Translations under genes and position numbers: made by a program
In this document: piece by piece, positions 34,493 to 45,893 of the stretch
How the letters are laid out: each line of letters starts with the position of its first letter
Position numbering within the stretch: position 1 is the stretch's first letter
Assembly (NCBI GenBank): GCA_963277665.1
Contig: OY728143.1
Coordinates: forward strand, 532,180,394-532,244,393
DNA length: 64,000 nucleotides
Source: Viscum album
Taxonomy: Eukaryota > Streptophyta > Magnoliopsida > Santalales > Viscaceae
Direction: 5' to 3'
The notes under the pieces: generated by a model
Seen by the model: the letters and a program-made list of their open reading frames with translations, nothing else
Databases searched by the model: none
Told to the model about the DNA's origin: nothing

Positions 34493-37400
34493 ATGGTTGG
34501 AACCTGAAGGAACCGTGTTAATGCGGAATGTGATGGGCAATGCAATGATTGTCCCCCTGAGCAACCAAACGATATGGGAGCTGGAATGAGAAATATTTTA
34601 GCCATGCTCGCACAACTTTCTCAATCTATGAATCATGCAGGACTTCCAAACGAGCAAAGGAAGGAGCAACATTCTGTTGAATCCTTCATGAGGCAGCGTC
34701 CACCTTCTTTCAGCGGGTCTACTAATCCATTAGATGTTGAACAATGGATTAGGACTACTAAAAAGATATTTTCAGTTCTTCAATGTTCTGAACATGATAA
34801 AGTCATCCTAGCAGTGAATCGTTTGAAAGGAGATGCTGATCAATGGTGGAATCTTATTAAGAATACGAGGAAAAGGGATGAAATTGAGTCTATGGAATGG
34901 GAGGAGTTCAAGAACTTATTTTTCAATAATTACTTCCCTCGTATTCTCCGAACAAAGATGGAGAAAGAGTTTCTTGAATGGAAGCAAAGGGATGATGAAT
35001 TTGTTGGTACCTATGAAGCAAATTTTACAAGACTTGCAAGGTACGCTTCTGGTATTATTATCCAACATGATAGTAAGATCGATCGATTCTTTAGTGGCTT
35101 ATAGCCAAGTCTTCGAAGGGCGTTAGCCATAAGGGACTTCAATAGCTATGAGGAAATCGATCGATGTGCTCTCAAAGTCGAGATGGAGATTGGAGTAACC
35201 CATCAGTCACATGGGTTTTATAAGAAGAGGAAGATGGAATTCAAAGGAAAATCTAAAGAGCACACTAAAAAGAAGTTGAGCTTTCCCTTATGCTCAAAGT
35301 GTGGAATGAAACATGGAGGGAGTTGTCTTAAAGGAACAAGTAAATGTTTTAAATGTGGAAAGGAAGGTCATCAAGAATTTGAATGCCGCGATAATGGGAA
35401 GAAGATGTCTAATGATGCAAACAAAGGAAGGGATACACAGAATGAACCTACTACACTTCAATGTTTCAAGTGCAAGGAGATGGGGATTTATGCCAATCAA
35501 TGCCCAAATCCAAGGGTTGATGATGATGGTTGACGTCAACAAAATCTTAAGGCTAAAGACAAAGGAAAGTCACATGCAATTTCTATCAGCGATGTGGAGT
35601 ACGATAACGAAGTGGTGAAAGATACACTTACCATCCACTCTAAAGTAGCAAATGTTTTATTTGATTCTGGATCCACCCACTCTTTTATTTCTGAAAAATT
35701 TTCTAAGGGTATCACCGTACTACCTCAACAATTAGATGTTGAGTTAGCTGTGACAACACCTAATGGAACAACAGTCGCATCAAAAGTTTATAATTCTTCT
35801 CCGATCGATGTTTGTGGGAATGTGCTTCCTGCAAATCTTGTGATCCTTACTTTAGTGGAATTTGATGTGATTCTTGGCATGGATTGGATTTCTCTACATG
35901 GAGCTCATATCAATTTCCAAAGAAGGGAAGTCACATTTCATATTCCAGATCAATCTATGATCGTCTATCAATGCAAGGATGAACATAACCTTCCAGTGGA
36001 AATTTCTTCCATATTATGGGTATTGATTCCACTAAATGAAGGTTATTTATCTCAAATGGTTGGTGAGAAACTCATGATTAAGAATATTCCCATTGTACGG
36101 GAGTTTGATGATGTATTTCCGGAGGAATTACCGGGTCTTCCACCAAATCGTGAAGTTGAGTTTTCAATAGAACTCGTACCAGGTGCTTTGCCAATTTCAA
36201 AGACACCTTATAGAATGGCCCCAATTGAGTTGCAGGAATTGAAGAAGCAACTCCAAGAGAATATTGATAAGGGATTCATACGCCCTAGTGCGTCACCTTG
36301 GGGAGCACCTGTTCAATTTTTTAATAAGAAAGATGGATCACTGAGACTCTACATTGATTATCGAGAACTTAACAAGATCACTATCAAGAAAAAATATCCT
36401 CTCCCACACATTGATGACTTATTTGACCAACTACGCGGAGCTCAATACTTTTCCAAGATTGATCTTCGTTCAGGGTATCATCAATTAAGGGTAAAAAGGG
36501 AGGATATACCAATGACGGCTTTCCGTACAAGGTTTGGACACTATGAATTTATAGTGATGCCCTTTGGTCTTACTAATGCCCCTACTATCTTCATGGATCT
36601 AATGAATAGAGTATTTAGAGACTATCTTGATCAATTTGTGGTAGTCTTTATAGATGATATTCTTGTCTATTCAAAGAGCAAGGAAGAGCATGAAGATCAC
36701 TTGAGAATTATATTGAAGAACCTGAGAAAGGAGAAGCTTTATGCCAAATTTACCAAGTTTGAATTTTGGCTTCAAAAAGTTGCATTTTTGGGTCACATAA
36801 TCTCAAAAGAGGGGATATCTGTGGATCCAGCAAAAACAGAGGTTATCGAAAGATGGTCAAGACCAACAATAGTAACTGAGATCCGATGTTTTCTTGGTTT
36901 GGCTGGATATTATCGACGTTTTGTAAAAGATTTTTCATGATTATCTAATCCACTCACCAAGTTGACTCGGAAAGGAGTTAAGTTTGTTTGGACAGAAGAA
37001 TGTGAAGAGAATTTCAAGGAGTTGAAAAGAAGGTTATCCAGTGCACCTGTGGTCACACTGACTTGTAGTGGAGAAAGGTTTGTGATCTATAGTGATGCAT
37101 CCATGAAGGTATTGGGATGTGTTCTTATGCAAAATTATATGGTGATAGCTTATGCCTCACGACAGTTGAAAATCCATGAGCAAAATTACCCAACACATGA
37201 TTTGGAGTTGGCTGCGGTAATCGTTGCATTAAAGATTTTGGGGCATTACCTTTATGGTGAAACGTGTGATATTTATACTGATCATAAAAGTTTAAAGTAT
37301 ATTTTCACACAAAAGGAGTTGAATATGCCTCAAAGAAGATGGTTGGAGCTGATTAAGGATTACGACTGCTCAATCCATTACCACCCTGGGAAAGAAAACA

Positions 37401-38974
37401 AGGTGGCAGATGCATTATGTCGACAAGACCATGCTAGTTTATCCATGATGAGGATCAGAAAAGATCCAATAATTATGGATTTACAAAGGATGGATCTTGG
37501 AATTATAAAGGAAGGGGAAAAATCTTATCTTTCTCAAATGAATGTTCAACCATCTATACATGTTAAGATTAAAGAGGCATAGAAAGAAGATGTCGAGTTA
37601 CAAAAGAAGGTGAGAAATGTTCCTGAATTCAACCTTGATTGTGATTGGATAATAAAGTTCAGGAATTGGGTTTTTGTTCCTCCCATCCCCGAATTAAAGA
37701 AGGAGCTGCTGGATGAGGCTCATAGTTCATCATTCTCTATTCATCCTGGAAGCACGAAGATGTATAGGGACCAGAAGAAGTACTTCTGGTGGGATGGCAT
37801 GAAAAGAGATGTTGCTGAATATGTCTCTTGATGCTTGGTTTGTCAACAAGTTAAAGCTGAGAGACAGAAGTCTAAGTGGATGTTACAACCATTACCCATA
37901 CCTGAATGGAAATGGGAAAACATCACTATGGACTTTGTCACAGGACTTCCTAAAACATCCAAAGGCAACAATGCTATTTGGGTCATAGTTGATCGTCTTA
38001 CAAAGTCTGCACACTTCATTGCTATTAGAGAGGATTTCTCTCTAGATCAGCTTGCCAGGATATATGTAATGGAAGTGGTAAGATTGCATGGAGTACCACT
38101 TTCTATTATATATGATCGGGATCCGAGATTTACCTCGATGTTCTGGCGAAGTCTTCAGCATACTCTGGATACAGAGTTGAGTTTCAGCACTGCTTATCAT
38201 CCCCAGACAGACGGTCAGTCTGAAAGAACAATTAAAACCCTAGAAGATATGTTGAGAGCTTGCTCTATGGATTTCAAAGGAGGTTGGGATCAACACCTAC
38301 CTTTGGTGGAATTTTTGAATAATAATAGCTTTCACTCCAGTATTCAGATGGCTCCTTATGAAGCTCTCTATGGAATGAAATGCAGGTCTCCAACATGCTG
38401 GGATGAAGTTGGGGAAAGCAAGCTATTAGGACCTGATCTCATTGATGAAATGGCAGAAAAGGTCAGATCTATTCAACAACACATAAGAGCAGCTCAGAGT
38501 CGACAGAAAAGTTATGCTGACAACCGAAGAAAAGACCTAGAGTTTGAAGTGGGTGATAATGTGTTCTTACGAATATCTCCCTGGAAGAGGGTTATGAGAT
38601 TTGTAAAGAAGGGGATGTTGAGCCCTAGATATATCGGTCCTTTCGAAATACTGGATCGTGTTGGGAAGGTAGCTTACCGATTGGCGCTTCCACCAAATCT
38701 CTCTCAAGTTCACGATGTGTTCCATGTATCTCTCCTGAGAAAGTACATTCTAGATCCTTTACATGTACTCATCTCAGAAGTTGTACCGCTGGAGCAAGAT
38801 CATTCTTATGAAGAACAACCGATAGAGATTCTGGATCGTAGCGAAAAAGTCCTACGAAAAAAGACCACTCGCTTGGTGAAAGTTTTATGGAGGAACCACC
38901 AATTAGAAGAAGCTACTTGGGAGCTTGAGGATATGATGAGGGAGAGGTATCCTCATCTGTTTGTTACAAAGTGA
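34493..38974 (+). pseudogene. gag-pol: Element 2 gag-pol polyprotein with six in-frame stops
   Basis: One reading frame runs from ATG at 34493 to the stop at 38972-38974 without frameshift, interrupted by stops at 34505, 35102, 35531, 36938, 37580 and 37829. The order is as follows. Gag core is about 34730-35180. Zinc knuckles lie at 35290-35510; the last has isoleucine (KEMGIYANQC) where element 1 has the ligand histidine. Protease has DSG at 35663. Reverse transcriptase carries FSKID and [10 protein letters not shown] within 35594-36940. RNase H (YSDAS, DLELA, YTDHKS, VADAL) is in 36962-37440. The integrase zinc region is 37690-37850. The integrase core has D, D and E in MDFVTG, YDRDPRF and GQSERT, with 35 residues between the last two. 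A chromodomain-like tail has WELEDMM near 38920. The domains otherwise look intact, so inactivation appears to be by point mutation. Confidence 0.93.
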
Positions 38975-39000
38975 CGAATTTCGAGGGCGAAATTCTTTTT

Positions 39001-39013
39001 AAGGGGGGTAGAA
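39001..39013 (+). promoter_or_regulatory. Polypurine tract, element 2
   Basis: AAGGGGGGTAGAA precedes the 3' LTR. The 22 bases before it differ from element 1 at only a few positions. Confidence 0.9.
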
Positions 39014-40792
39014 TGTAACACCCGAGATTTTTATGAGTAATATTTCGTTTTTATATATCATCAAAGGAATCTTTCACTACACACTTGCTTGGCTTACTTT
39101 ACACGCAATCACATCCTTCCTCAATAGCTTGCATCGTACGCAATACCGAGTTTCACTAAACAACGATATGCTATTAAAATATTATTAAAACTAGCCTTTA
39201 TGAATAGTAATAACCACTTTTTGAAATTTTATAAATTTTATTTTTCAAAATGGACTTCATTTTTGGATTCGGCGTACCGAAATTAGCCTAGGGTGAAATT
39301 TTGGTATTTTTCTGAAAACTTTCAATTTTTGATGAATAGTGAAACCACTAAGTGGTAGGTTAAAAACTGAATTTTGCATAAAACTTAATTTTACCGCTTC
39401 TGTGAATGGAATTTCGAAAATCCGACAGACATGGTTGATATCAGTATGTAAAATGTGCTTCAATGAGATAAAAATAATTTTTTGGTGAATAGTAACTTTT
39501 TATTTTTTTTTACCGCGGTTAATAGTGAATAGGGTAACTAAGGGTAAATATGATGTTACTATTACCCTAACACAAGTCCTAATTCTATTGGATAAGTTTA
39601 ATTCGACCAAAAACAATCTTAGGAATAAAATATGACCATTTAGGACCACTTGGGTTAGATTAGGACATTTATTATTAATTTATTTAAAGAAGGGTTAAAA
39701 TAGTTAAAATCAATGTTTAATAAGTAAATAATTTTTAATATGGGGTTATACATAAGATAAATTATACTATAAATATTCATTAGAAAGCTAAAAAGATTGC
39801 CTACATAATGGTATTTTATTTGTAATTTTTAGACATTAAATAATTTAATTTATTTATGACACAATGATGATGCAGTAATTATATTATTAATGAAATATTG
39901 ACATAATTGATGTTATAAACACCAAAATAAATGTAATTTGAGACATTTTATGAATTACACTAATTTTCTAGGTTACTATGATATATTAGTGTTTATTTAA
40001 TCAACATGGTTCGAACATATAATTCTGTTATGACTTTTACAAAAATCATATATCAAATAGTGTCAAAATTGACACAAAATAGTTTTTAAATCAAATATTA
40101 TATTACTAATTGTTATTTTATTCCTAAAAATCAAAGTTTCGGCCAAATGACTTAGATAAGGATATATATATTAATAATAAACAATTTGGGGTTCGTTTGG
40201 CATGTTATAGTAAGTTTATTAACCATATAGTGAAAGAAAACAAAAAGACACGGTAAAATTTAAATTATTTAACTTAGAGTTAAATCTAATTGATAATGTT
40301 AACATAATACCCTAAACTTGTCTAAATCCTATTGGTTGATAGTATTTCGATCCATCCCCACATTATCTTCGAAATAAGACCCTTTGGAACCATTATAAAC
40401 CGATTTTGACATTAATATAAAATAATATTTTGAGATATTCCTAAGGTGCCCCTCTCCTCCCATATAAAAGGGCACCTCTTCCCCCTCCTCCTCACACCAA
40501 TTTGAGCACTCAAGCTCGGCCAAACCCTGCCATTTTCTCCTCTCCACTTCCCTAGAATAATCCTAGAGGTCCTGGTCTTCTTCAAATACCAATCATAGTT
40601 CCCTAAGTGGAGGATTCAAAGAGGCGTTCCAAAGAAGAGGTAATATCCATTACCGATCTTTTCAATTTCGTTCTTCTTCAACGTCTTCTTCTTCAGTTGT
40701 TTAATGATAAAGTAATAACATCAGTATTACTTACATAATAATATGTCATTATAAATATGAAACAACCCTAATTCACCTTATATCCATCCTAC

Positions 40793-40863
40793 GGAAAATT
40801 GAAATCACCGCGCGTGCGTACGTACCGAATACCGTCTCGACGTCGTGGTGTAATCTATTTTCC
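40793..40863 (+). other. Leader hairpin HP1, element 2 3' LTR
   Basis: Arms CACCGCGCG and CGTCGTGGTG enclose the core with two substitutions (GTACCGAAT and GTCTCGA). Confidence 0.62.
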
Positions 40864-40973
40864 ACCATCACCTTACAAGGATGGGTGTAATGGTGTAATG
40901 AGTAACTATTTATGATTATTATAAATTAATATTGATACTGAAATATTATATATATACTCCAATACAATTCCAC

Positions 40974-41054
40974 GATCATTGGAACGATATCATCACTCGT
41001 GCGTACGTACGGAATACCGTCTCCACGATGTGATGCGACTCGTTCTACATGATC
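40974..41054 (+). other. Leader hairpin HP2, element 2 3' LTR
   Basis: Arms ATCATCACTCG and CGATGTGATG pair fully except for one unpaired T on the right arm, the same place as the unpaired C of element 1 HP2. The core is identical to element 1. Confidence 0.68.
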
Positions 41055-41328
41055 ATCATTACATAGAAATTATATAAATGAATTGAATGAATAAATATGA
41101 TATATGTTACACTAATACCGTTCTGGATATAAGTTATCTATAACCTTAAAAGAATAATAAGAATTTATTCGGCAAAACACGCATAAGAACAAAAGGCAAT
41201 AAAGACCCGAGTAACAAGTAACAATGAAATATTACTAACAAGAAGCTAAGAATATGACCATATATGATATAATATCAATATGTATGATTCTGGAATAAGT
41301 CAATAACATTATTTAAACCATTATACAG

Positions 41329-41364
41329 AAGCTTCGGACACGTAGAAAGCAAATCGGACCTAAG
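41329..41364 (+). other. 36-nt leader micro-exon, element 2 3' LTR
   Basis: AAGCTTCGGAC...ATCGGACCTAAG lies between ATACAG and GTAAGG. Confidence 0.52.
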
Positions 41365-42637
41365 GTAAGGGAAATATCACAATCTCATTTTTATCCGAGA
41401 TTGTTTATTCATAAGTATTTACTAGGGTTTATTTTATCTTCCACATCCATGTTCCCTCAATATGTAATATTATTTCCATCCAATTACAATAGTTTAGATC
41501 CAATTTTACCCTTTGGTGAGTTTTTAGTAAATAATATGAAAGGAATCTTTTGTCGTTTTTTCGTACGAGGTACTTTTTGACTTTTCCGACAAAGGTACGA
41601 AGAATGTTTTTTAACTTATATGGAATGAATGGATTTTTAAAAAAATTATTTCCAAGAAGCTTCCTTTACAAGTTTTCAAGTTAATTTTTAATAAACTTCT
41701 TTTAGTTTATAATTGTATGACATGTTATGAAAAGAAAAGTGTTTTTGAAGAAGAAAGGATATTTTCCTCAAGAATGGAGTTCAAGTGTTTTATAAAAATT
41801 ATTTTCCATCTAAGAGAATATAGGGTTCTGATTTTATCCCTATTATTACATTGATTTGATTATGTTTTGAGGGAATTATTTTTATGAAGTCATTTCCCTT
41901 ATATGATTTGTTTTATGATGTCATGATGTTTCAAGAATCCCATTTTTGTTACATGTGTTATGCGATGATGTATGATTTATGATTACGTGGCACACATAAG
42001 AAAGGATTCATTATAAGATGGGTGGGACCTATATCTCCCTTCAATGCATTGGGTAAAGATTTTATATCTCATGAGATAGATATGGCTGGAATGGTAGGTT
42101 ATACCGGATCAGTGAAACAGGACTGGAACGAGGGTGACTCGGTTCAGAAAGGGGCTCTGTCCACTAAGATAGTCTTGGCAATGAGTCATGACTAACAAGA
42201 AATGATGTTCCATGATTATGTGTTCATGCCACAAAGATTCAAGTTTCATGTTATGATTATGGGGATCTCATTTCCACTTCTATGATTTATTCCATGTTAA
42301 GATATTATGATCTCTTTTGAAGGTTATGATTTTCAAAAAGATATGATATGATTTTTATTTCCTTTATTTGCCTTTGCTGAACATTTGAGCTCACCCTTTT
42401 ATGTTTTCTTTTCCCCAGGGCAGGAAGATGGATATTAAGTAGAATATTCTAAAAGGGACCCTAGATATGATGAAATAAATGGGAGACACTTTAGAAGATT
42501 TATGAACCAGTTGTTTATGTTTCCCAGTTTCTAAAGACACTATACCTATATGGTCCTTTGTGGTTTTGTAATATGTTTTAATAAGTGTGCTTCAATTTTG
42601 AAGCATTAACAATGTATGTAAAGTATGGGTCGTTATA

Positions 42638-42642
42638 TGCCC
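42638..42642. repeat. Target-site duplication TGCCC, right copy for element 2
   Basis: It matches 30892-30896. The CACTA GC-rich minisatellite resumes immediately. Confidence 0.93.
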
Positions 42643-42975
42643 TCCGCCGTCCCCGCCATCCTTCGGTCGCCCTCCACCCTCCGGCTGTGGCCGCCCTCTG
42701 CCCTACGGCCTCCCTCTACCCTCGGGCCTCCCGCTACCTGACTCCGGCAGCACTCGGGCAGCCCTGCGGCAGCCCTCTGGTGACCCTCTGCCCTTCGGCC
42801 TCCATCCTCCACCCTCGGCCCTCCACCCCCTCGTTCCTCCCCCCCCCCCCCCGCACCCTGCCAACCCTCGTTCCCTTTCTCTTCTTACCCTCCCTTACCG
42901 AACCAGCTCCGGGTCCGGCTCCCACCGCTGCCTCTCCTCTCGCAGCACCGACTTCGGCTCCACCCCCTCATTGAG
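42643..42975 (+). repeat. GC-rich minisatellite, right part; probable 5' untranslated exon of CACTA gene
   Basis: It continues the CCGCCCTCC-type repeat more loosely and ends at CATTGAG|GTATTC (donor after 42975). The next acceptor, GACTGCAG, lies at 43230-43237, directly before the inferred start codon. It is therefore likely to be at least partly transcribed leader. Confidence 0.55.
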
Positions 42976-43239
42976 GTATTCTTCATTTGATTCATGTGCT
43001 GTTTTAATTTTTATTAATTCCATTAGAAATTTGGCTATGCATTGATTGGTTTTGTACATAATTTGTATATCTATTTTGTGAACTCTCTGATTTTTTAAAA
43101 TTCATTCATAACTAATTATTAAATCCATTTTTGATTGATTAACAACTGTTGAAGTTTGATTTTTTTTTTAAAAACAATCCAATTTATCATTTGGGCACTT
43201 TGGATAGTCCCCTTACTAATGTTTTCAATGACTGCAGGC

Positions 43240-44749
43240 ATGTCTGGGGAAGAGGCAGAAGATCCACATCATCCATCTGAGGCATCTACGTCTCAGGGTC
43301 GAGGTATGTTGGCAAGTCATTGTCTCTATTTTTTATGTAATTAATAAAAATATATATACATATATATTCATAACATCTGTCATTTTGTATATAATATTGT
43401 TTTCAATATGATCAGACTCGGCAACTTCTTCCTCTTGCAAGAGAGGCCCTGGTCGTGGCATATTATCATGGAATTCTGACAAGACTTTTGATGTTTCATT
43501 TTATGATGTATTTCATCCTGTGGGATGGAATTCCCCTACATTTATTCATCATTTGGGTCATATAATACTTGATCCACATCAATTTTCATTGACCATGCGT
43601 GACTGGGCTTCTATACCTCAGGACACATTAGATCGTCTTTCGAGGGGGGTTCAGGTAAGAAAATCATTTTACATTATTCTTTATGTATAAAAAACAATAA
43701 CATATCTGATTTTTTTCATTAATAGAAAAATTTTAATGTATGTCCCGATGAGTTTCGGCCAGTGTGTATGAGAAAATTCCGTAAGATGTGGAAAGACTAT
43801 AAAGGCAAAGTCAAGAGGGACCACTGGGTACCAAATGTGGGTGCCCCAGATATTCTGGAAAAAGTCCCGAGAGGTGTCCTCCCAGCTCAGTGGCTCGATT
43901 TAGTTGCATATTGGTCTACTGAGGGTGTTGTAGTTTGTATGTTTATTTTGGTATATATATTTTCAAGAATGTGTGATTTTGTTGATATTTGAATGAATTG
44001 AATGTAGGAGGTGTCTACACGCCATTATGAGAATCGAGCGTTGTAGGGACCACCTCACAGGCTTGGGACTCGTCACGTGTCTCAGATATGACATTATGTA
44101 TTTATTATTCATTTTTTAATTTTTTTAATTAATATGGTTTTGTGTTTATATTCTATTCATATATAGTTGCGAGATCATGGTGCACCAACTGATAAAATGT
44201 TAGTGTGGATGAGGACTAGTGATCGCAATGATCTAGAGGTTGCAGCATTGATAGTAAGTGTTTGTAATCATTACCAATACTTACATAAAATCTGTATATT
44301 AATATATGTATATATATTTAAATATTTCACAGGCTCAATTTGAAGTTGAATTAGAACATCTGCAAGAGGACCAGCGACAGCTTCCCATGCGAAGGGATGA
44401 GATCTTTCATCACATCATTGGTCGGGACGGGCATGAATATAGTTTGACATATGGAACGTGGATTCCACTTTCTGAAGTGTCACGCGCTGCGGTTGTCGGT
44501 CCTGCTATTGCTCAGATGACACAGTAGTTGTCAGAGTTCGAGGCACGACTACGGGATTCCGAGGAGGAAAATGCGCAATTGGATTCTGAGGTTAGAGCAA
44601 TGCGGGAATATGTGCATCCAGGTGGTGAAGGGGATCACACGACGCAGGTTTATACTATATTTATTTATTTAATTTAAATTATTTTTGTTAAGAAAATATT
44701 CATAATGATTTTTTTGTAGGCCCCTGGCCCACCCGATGGAGGTCAGTGA
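43240..44749 (+). pseudogene. Transposase_24-like (Ptta/En-Spm, TNPA-type) gene of the CACTA element, seven coding exons, three stops
   Basis: A consistent exon chain can be read: 43240-43303, 43416-43654, 43726-43932, 44008-44097, 44167-44253, 44333-44647 and 44720-44749. All have GT-AG borders and phases fit throughout, giving 344 codons including the final TGA. Exons 3-5 read WKDYKGKVKRDHWVP, LPAQWLDLVAYWS and YENRA...PPHRLGTRHVS, and exon 6 reads EIFHHIIGRDGHEYSLTYG. This is the order seen in plant Transposase_24 proteins, which in En/Spm-type elements relate to the DNA-binding accessory protein. The C-terminus is charged and coiled-coil-like. In-frame stops at 44044 (TAG), 44089 (TGA) and 44525 (TAG) disable it. 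Family assignment is by remembered pattern, not by search. Confidence 0.78.
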
Positions 44750-45067
44750 TGAACACGCATGACACATCATATTCACGAGGTGTGTTTCTGCTTTTAATGG
44801 TGGGGTTGTTATTGATATTTATATTGGGTTTCTTGTGTGTTTTTGTGTGATTTGGGTGTATCATGTGTGTTTTGGCCTCATGCAATGTTTGTGTGCACGA
44901 ATTGAAGTAACAATGAAACTGATTATTGATTTGGATATTTTTTGTTCATTTAATTTTCAATGTTTAGAATTGCATGTTCTATAAATATTTTGAAAAATAT
45001 ACGTGATTCCTAATATAAATCAATAAACTTGTTTTTAATGAATGAGATGATTTCACTATTTGTAGTC
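44750..45067 (+). other. Probable 3' untranslated or intron sequence of the CACTA gene
   Basis: It is T-rich sequence after the stop codon with no further coding frame. It runs into the minisatellite at 45068. Confidence 0.4.
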
Positions 45068-45893
45068 CCCAGCCTACCCCGGACAGCCCTCCCCGCAAAC
45101 TGGAAAACCCTCCCCGCACCCCGGACAGCAATCCCGCACCCCGGACAGCCTTCCCCGCACTCCGGAAATCCCTCCCCGCACCCCTAACTGCTCTTCCCGC
45201 AATCCGTACAGCCCTACCCGCACCACGGACAAGCCCCCCCACCCCGGATAGCCCCCTCGTACCCCGGACAGCCCTCCACGCACTCCGGACAGCCCTCCCC
45301 GAACCCCGAACATCCCTCCCGCACCCCGGACAGCCTTCTCCGCACTCCAAACAGTCCTCCCCACACCCCGGAAAACCCTCCCGAATCCCGGACAGCCCTC
45401 CTGCACCCCGGACAGCCCTCCTGCAACCCGAACAGCCTTACCCGCACTCCGGACAGCCCTCCCTGCACCCCGGATAGCCCTACCGCACCCCGGACAGGCC
45501 CCCCGCACTCTGTACAGTTCTCCCCACACCCCAGACACCCCTCCCGCACCCCGGACAGCCCTCTCGCACCCCGGACAGCTTTCCCCGAACTTCGGACAGC
45601 CCTCCTGCACCCCAGACAACCCTCCCACACCCCGTACAGCCCTCAAACACCCCCGGACAGCCCTCCCACACCCCAGAAAGCGTTCCCCGCACTCCGGAGA
45701 ACCCTCAGAGCACCCCAGACAGCCCTTCTGCACCCCGGACAGCCCTCCCGCAAACTGGGCAGCCTTCCCCGCACTCCGGACAGCCCTCCCCGCACCCCGG
45801 GTAGCCCTCTCACACCTCGGACATGCCCCCTGCACTCCGTACAGTTCTCCCCGCACCCCATACATCCCTCCTGCACCCCGGACAGCCCTCCCG
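45068..45893. repeat. C-rich minisatellite (~20-23-bp units) in CACTA
   Basis: There are close to forty imperfect units of the type CCCGCACCCCGGACAGCCCT, with ACTCCGG and AATCC variants. The long Gly/Cys-rich minus-strand frames here are produced by the repeat. It abuts the 343-bp array at 45894. Confidence 0.92.

Larger units (their letters stand above)
30897..42637 (+). mobile_element. Element 2: full-structure gypsy chromovirus (Tekay/Del-like), nested in CACTA
   Basis: It is 11,741 bp with LTRs of 3,374 and 3,624 bp, a TGCCC target duplication, a tRNA-Met primer site, a gag-pol frame in the order gag-PR-RT-RNaseH-INT-chromodomain-like tail, and a purine tract. This order, the tail after integrase and the very long LTRs fit the plant Tekay/Del chromovirus group. 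Its LTRs end in TA and not CA. Six in-frame stops make it inactive. Its LTR and priming sites resemble element 1 closely. Confidence 0.93.
39014..42637 (+). repeat. Element 2 3' LTR (3,624 bp)
   Basis: This is the full-length partner of 30897-34270, again ending GGGTCGTTATA. It has a TATA box 40463-40471, hairpins 40793-40863 and 40974-41054, and the 36-nt exon 41329-41364 with intact borders (ATACAG on the left, GTAAGG on the right). It lacks HP3 of element 1. Confidence 0.94.

Noticed and set aside
42585..42974. 129-codon ORF at the CACTA GC-rich region
   Set aside because: It begins in the element 2 LTR and is proline-rich repeat translation. The splice donor at 42975 and the downstream start at 43240 explain the region better.
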